The translations under genes and the position numbers were made by a program. The notes under the pieces are model-generated. The model did not search any database. It saw only the letters and a list, made by a program, of their open reading frames with translations, and had not been told where the DNA came from. A stretch of 64,000 nucleotides of DNA from Sorghum bicolor. Its lineage: Eukaryota; Streptophyta; Magnoliopsida; Poales; Poaceae. Location: contig NC_012873.2 in the NCBI RefSeq assembly GCF_000003195.3, positions 64,985,615-65,049,614 of the forward strand, read 5' to 3'. Positions 62,189 through 64,000 of this stretch are shown here, one piece after another; the first letter of the stretch is position 1, and each line of letters begins with the position of its first letter.

Positions 62189-64000
62189 ACTCATGCATGC
62201 ATGATAACGTTTCCTCTTGCTCTAGGTGTCCGGTCCCTGTTAAGTACAGGATTTGAAGCTTGCTTGCTGGCGAGGCTTTGCATGAAACGGAGGAGTCAAG
62301 AACGCACCATGCTCGTCACATTCCTCTTGCTGCCGTCACTCACGTTCGGTTGTTAATTAAATTCAATTCCATTCCCTCTTTTGTGTCTCCCCCCCCACAT
62401 CTCCATAGTTTTTGCCACCCATTTGCAGTCTCCCATTCTGTAGTTTGTAGCAGTTTGCAGCAGAGGATGATGAATGGTTCGGGTATTGACTTCTGTCTAA
62501 TGGTGTTAAGCCTTCAATGATATCATTAATTCTCTCTATTTTCCTAGTAAAGATAATTTAAGGCAAATATCACTGTCACAGCTTTGATTGTTTCTTTTTC
62601 TTCTCTCGCTCACTGCTTCAGTTAAGGCCTTCAATATTATTTGGCTCGTGGAATCTGTCATGATTGCGGTTATATATGAGCTAGCTGGTTGTCGATTTCT
62701 GAACAGGCTTTTGTGATGTGCGCACACTACTGCCAGCGGTCGTTACTCTGCTGGCTGGCTGGGGGTGTCCATGCACCTAACACCTCATCAGTAGGAGTAT
62801 TATCTGTCCGCGATGCAATGCAAAATGAGGGTGTACGTGATGTTCGGGGTGGAGAATTAAGAGGCTGCCTGCAGGGCGCAGGCTGTAAGTAGGGGCCGCC
62901 ATTGAATTGAATCGCGACGTTGCGATGCTCGCGTCGCCTCCTCCCCGTCCCCGGCCCTTGCAATTGCTCTCTTTTAATACGGGTGGTTGCCATTCCCCTG
63001 CCAGAATTAAGCGAGGCTACAGCCTACAGCGGACGGCGACGACGAGATGAGCCAGCAACCCGTATTAGTACTAGCTTGGCTAGCGTTCCCCACAGCCACG
63101 CACCCCCCGCACCTTGTTGCAGCCCATCGATGCACTGGGTTGCTTGCTGCACGCCTCCATGGCTCTCTACAAGCTACTCAAAAGGACCTATCAGATCACA
63201 GTGGCTCCCTCCGACGCGCCCTTGGCTTGGAATTGCTGCTGGGGTCCGTCCGGCAGCGGCAGCCTCTCCCGGCGCCGCGCATCAGTACGTGGAGCGCGTC
63301 GCTCTCGATCGGCTTCTTCATTCAGGCGGGCCATGAACACACCCCTTGAGTTTATTTGCCAACATGTGTCGTAAGCACGGCGATGCTCCGGGTATTGAAT
63401 GGCGCAATCAATTTGCCATGCTGTTGCGACAGCGTCGTCGATCGATCGAGCAGAGCGCGCGCGCGCGCCCCTATCTAATTTGTCATTATCGATCCCATTT
63501 TTTCGGCGTCCGGGAGCTGGAATCGTTGTTGGCTTGCTCGTCTTCATCAATGCCGGCCGGCCGGGAATGGCCTGGACTGGCCTGTGTAGTGTGTGCGTGT
63601 GTGTTCTCCATCCCAGGCACCCGCGCGGCTCATTCATTTTGCAACATGCACGCACCCGCCCCGTCGTCCCGCTCGTCTGTCGCCGTATTCCCCTGGTCCT
63701 GCTCCGTGGTGCTAGGTGCATGCTCTGGCCTCCGTTGACGCCCAATGATGTGTCGCATGCAACGGAAGTGTTGCCTGCCTCGCGCTGCATGCTTGCTGTT
63801 GACAGCCATGGCACTCCTACTGCTGCTAAGCCCAAGAACATGAATGATACTTTTTTTTTAATCCAACATACCTATATTGATAGTTAAGGATACTTATATA
63901 AGGACTCGTACAAATACAGATACATTGAAAAAGGATACAGAAGACAGCTTTTCTGTGGAAAAACCACAAAACACAACCATGGAGACGAAGACGGTCGGTA
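61806..64000. other. Downstream flank of the HD-ZIP IV gene
   Basis: No further gene is recognised up to the end of the window. The first few hundred bases are probably 3' UTR. GC-rich stretches at 62.9-63.8 kb carry overlapping open frames on both strands, with no recognisable product. Confidence 0.5.
62132..62185. repeat. (CT)27 microsatellite
   Basis: An uninterrupted CT dinucleotide run of 54 bases, about 330 bases after the HD-ZIP IV stop codon and possibly in its 3' UTR. It is likely to vary in length between accessions. Confidence 0.93.

Noticed and set aside
63191..63841. 216-codon minus-strand frame near the window end
   Set aside because: Overlapped by long frames on the other strand; the translation has no family features or plausible gene signals.

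Overview
The window is nuclear DNA of a grass, most likely Sorghum or a close Andropogoneae relative. The evidence is plant intron-exon structures with GT-AG and a few GC-AG introns, GC-rich first exons, and about fifteen copies of a 230-245 bp miniature element with GGCCTTGTTTAGTT ends that I know from sorghum and sugarcane. The species is inferred from this repeat style, not from a database match. There is no prokaryotic gene organisation.

Layout. 1-4.9 kb: intergenic, with miniature inverted-repeat elements (MITEs). 5.0-7.2 kb (+): a three-exon ACC oxidase gene (ethylene synthesis). 7.2-12.0 kb: intergenic, including a plastid atpA fragment lodged inside a MITE. 12.1-13.7 kb (-): a secreted GH17 beta-1,3-glucanase with an X8/CBM43 domain. 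13.8-19.8 kb: intergenic, with a run of five abutting MITEs. 19.9-24.3 kb (-): a seven-exon gene for an uncharacterised multipass membrane protein (about 733 aa). 24.3-27.8 kb: a GC-rich upstream block and a second MITE cluster. 28.0-34.9 kb (+): a 21-exon SPT5 transcription elongation factor gene (1,027 aa; every splice phase closes).

35-48 kb is a local duplication zone. Two complete eight-exon genes for the histone N-terminal acetyltransferase NAA40/NatD (260 aa each) are each followed by a convergent small-protein gene. Between the two units lies a third NAA40 copy, cut off after exon 1 by a Ty3/gypsy fragment that itself carries a MITE. A candidate long-TIR element sits directly upstream of the first NAA40 start codon.

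48-57 kb is repeat-rich, with a short Cys/His-rich orphan gene at 51.2-51.6 kb (-), two GC-cored terminal-inverted-repeat elements and a candidate Helitron. 57.4-61.8 kb (+): a ten-exon class IV HD-ZIP (HD-START) transcription factor gene with a one-uORF leader and a MITE in an intron. 61.8-64.0 kb: downstream sequence with a (CT)27 tract and no recognisable gene.

The genes are independent nuclear loci, not a pathway cluster. The most notable structures are the NAA40 duplication with its companion small gene, the plastid DNA inside a MITE, and two GC-AG introns, one of which is frame-open. Exon boundaries were placed by hand from splice signals, reading phase and family knowledge.
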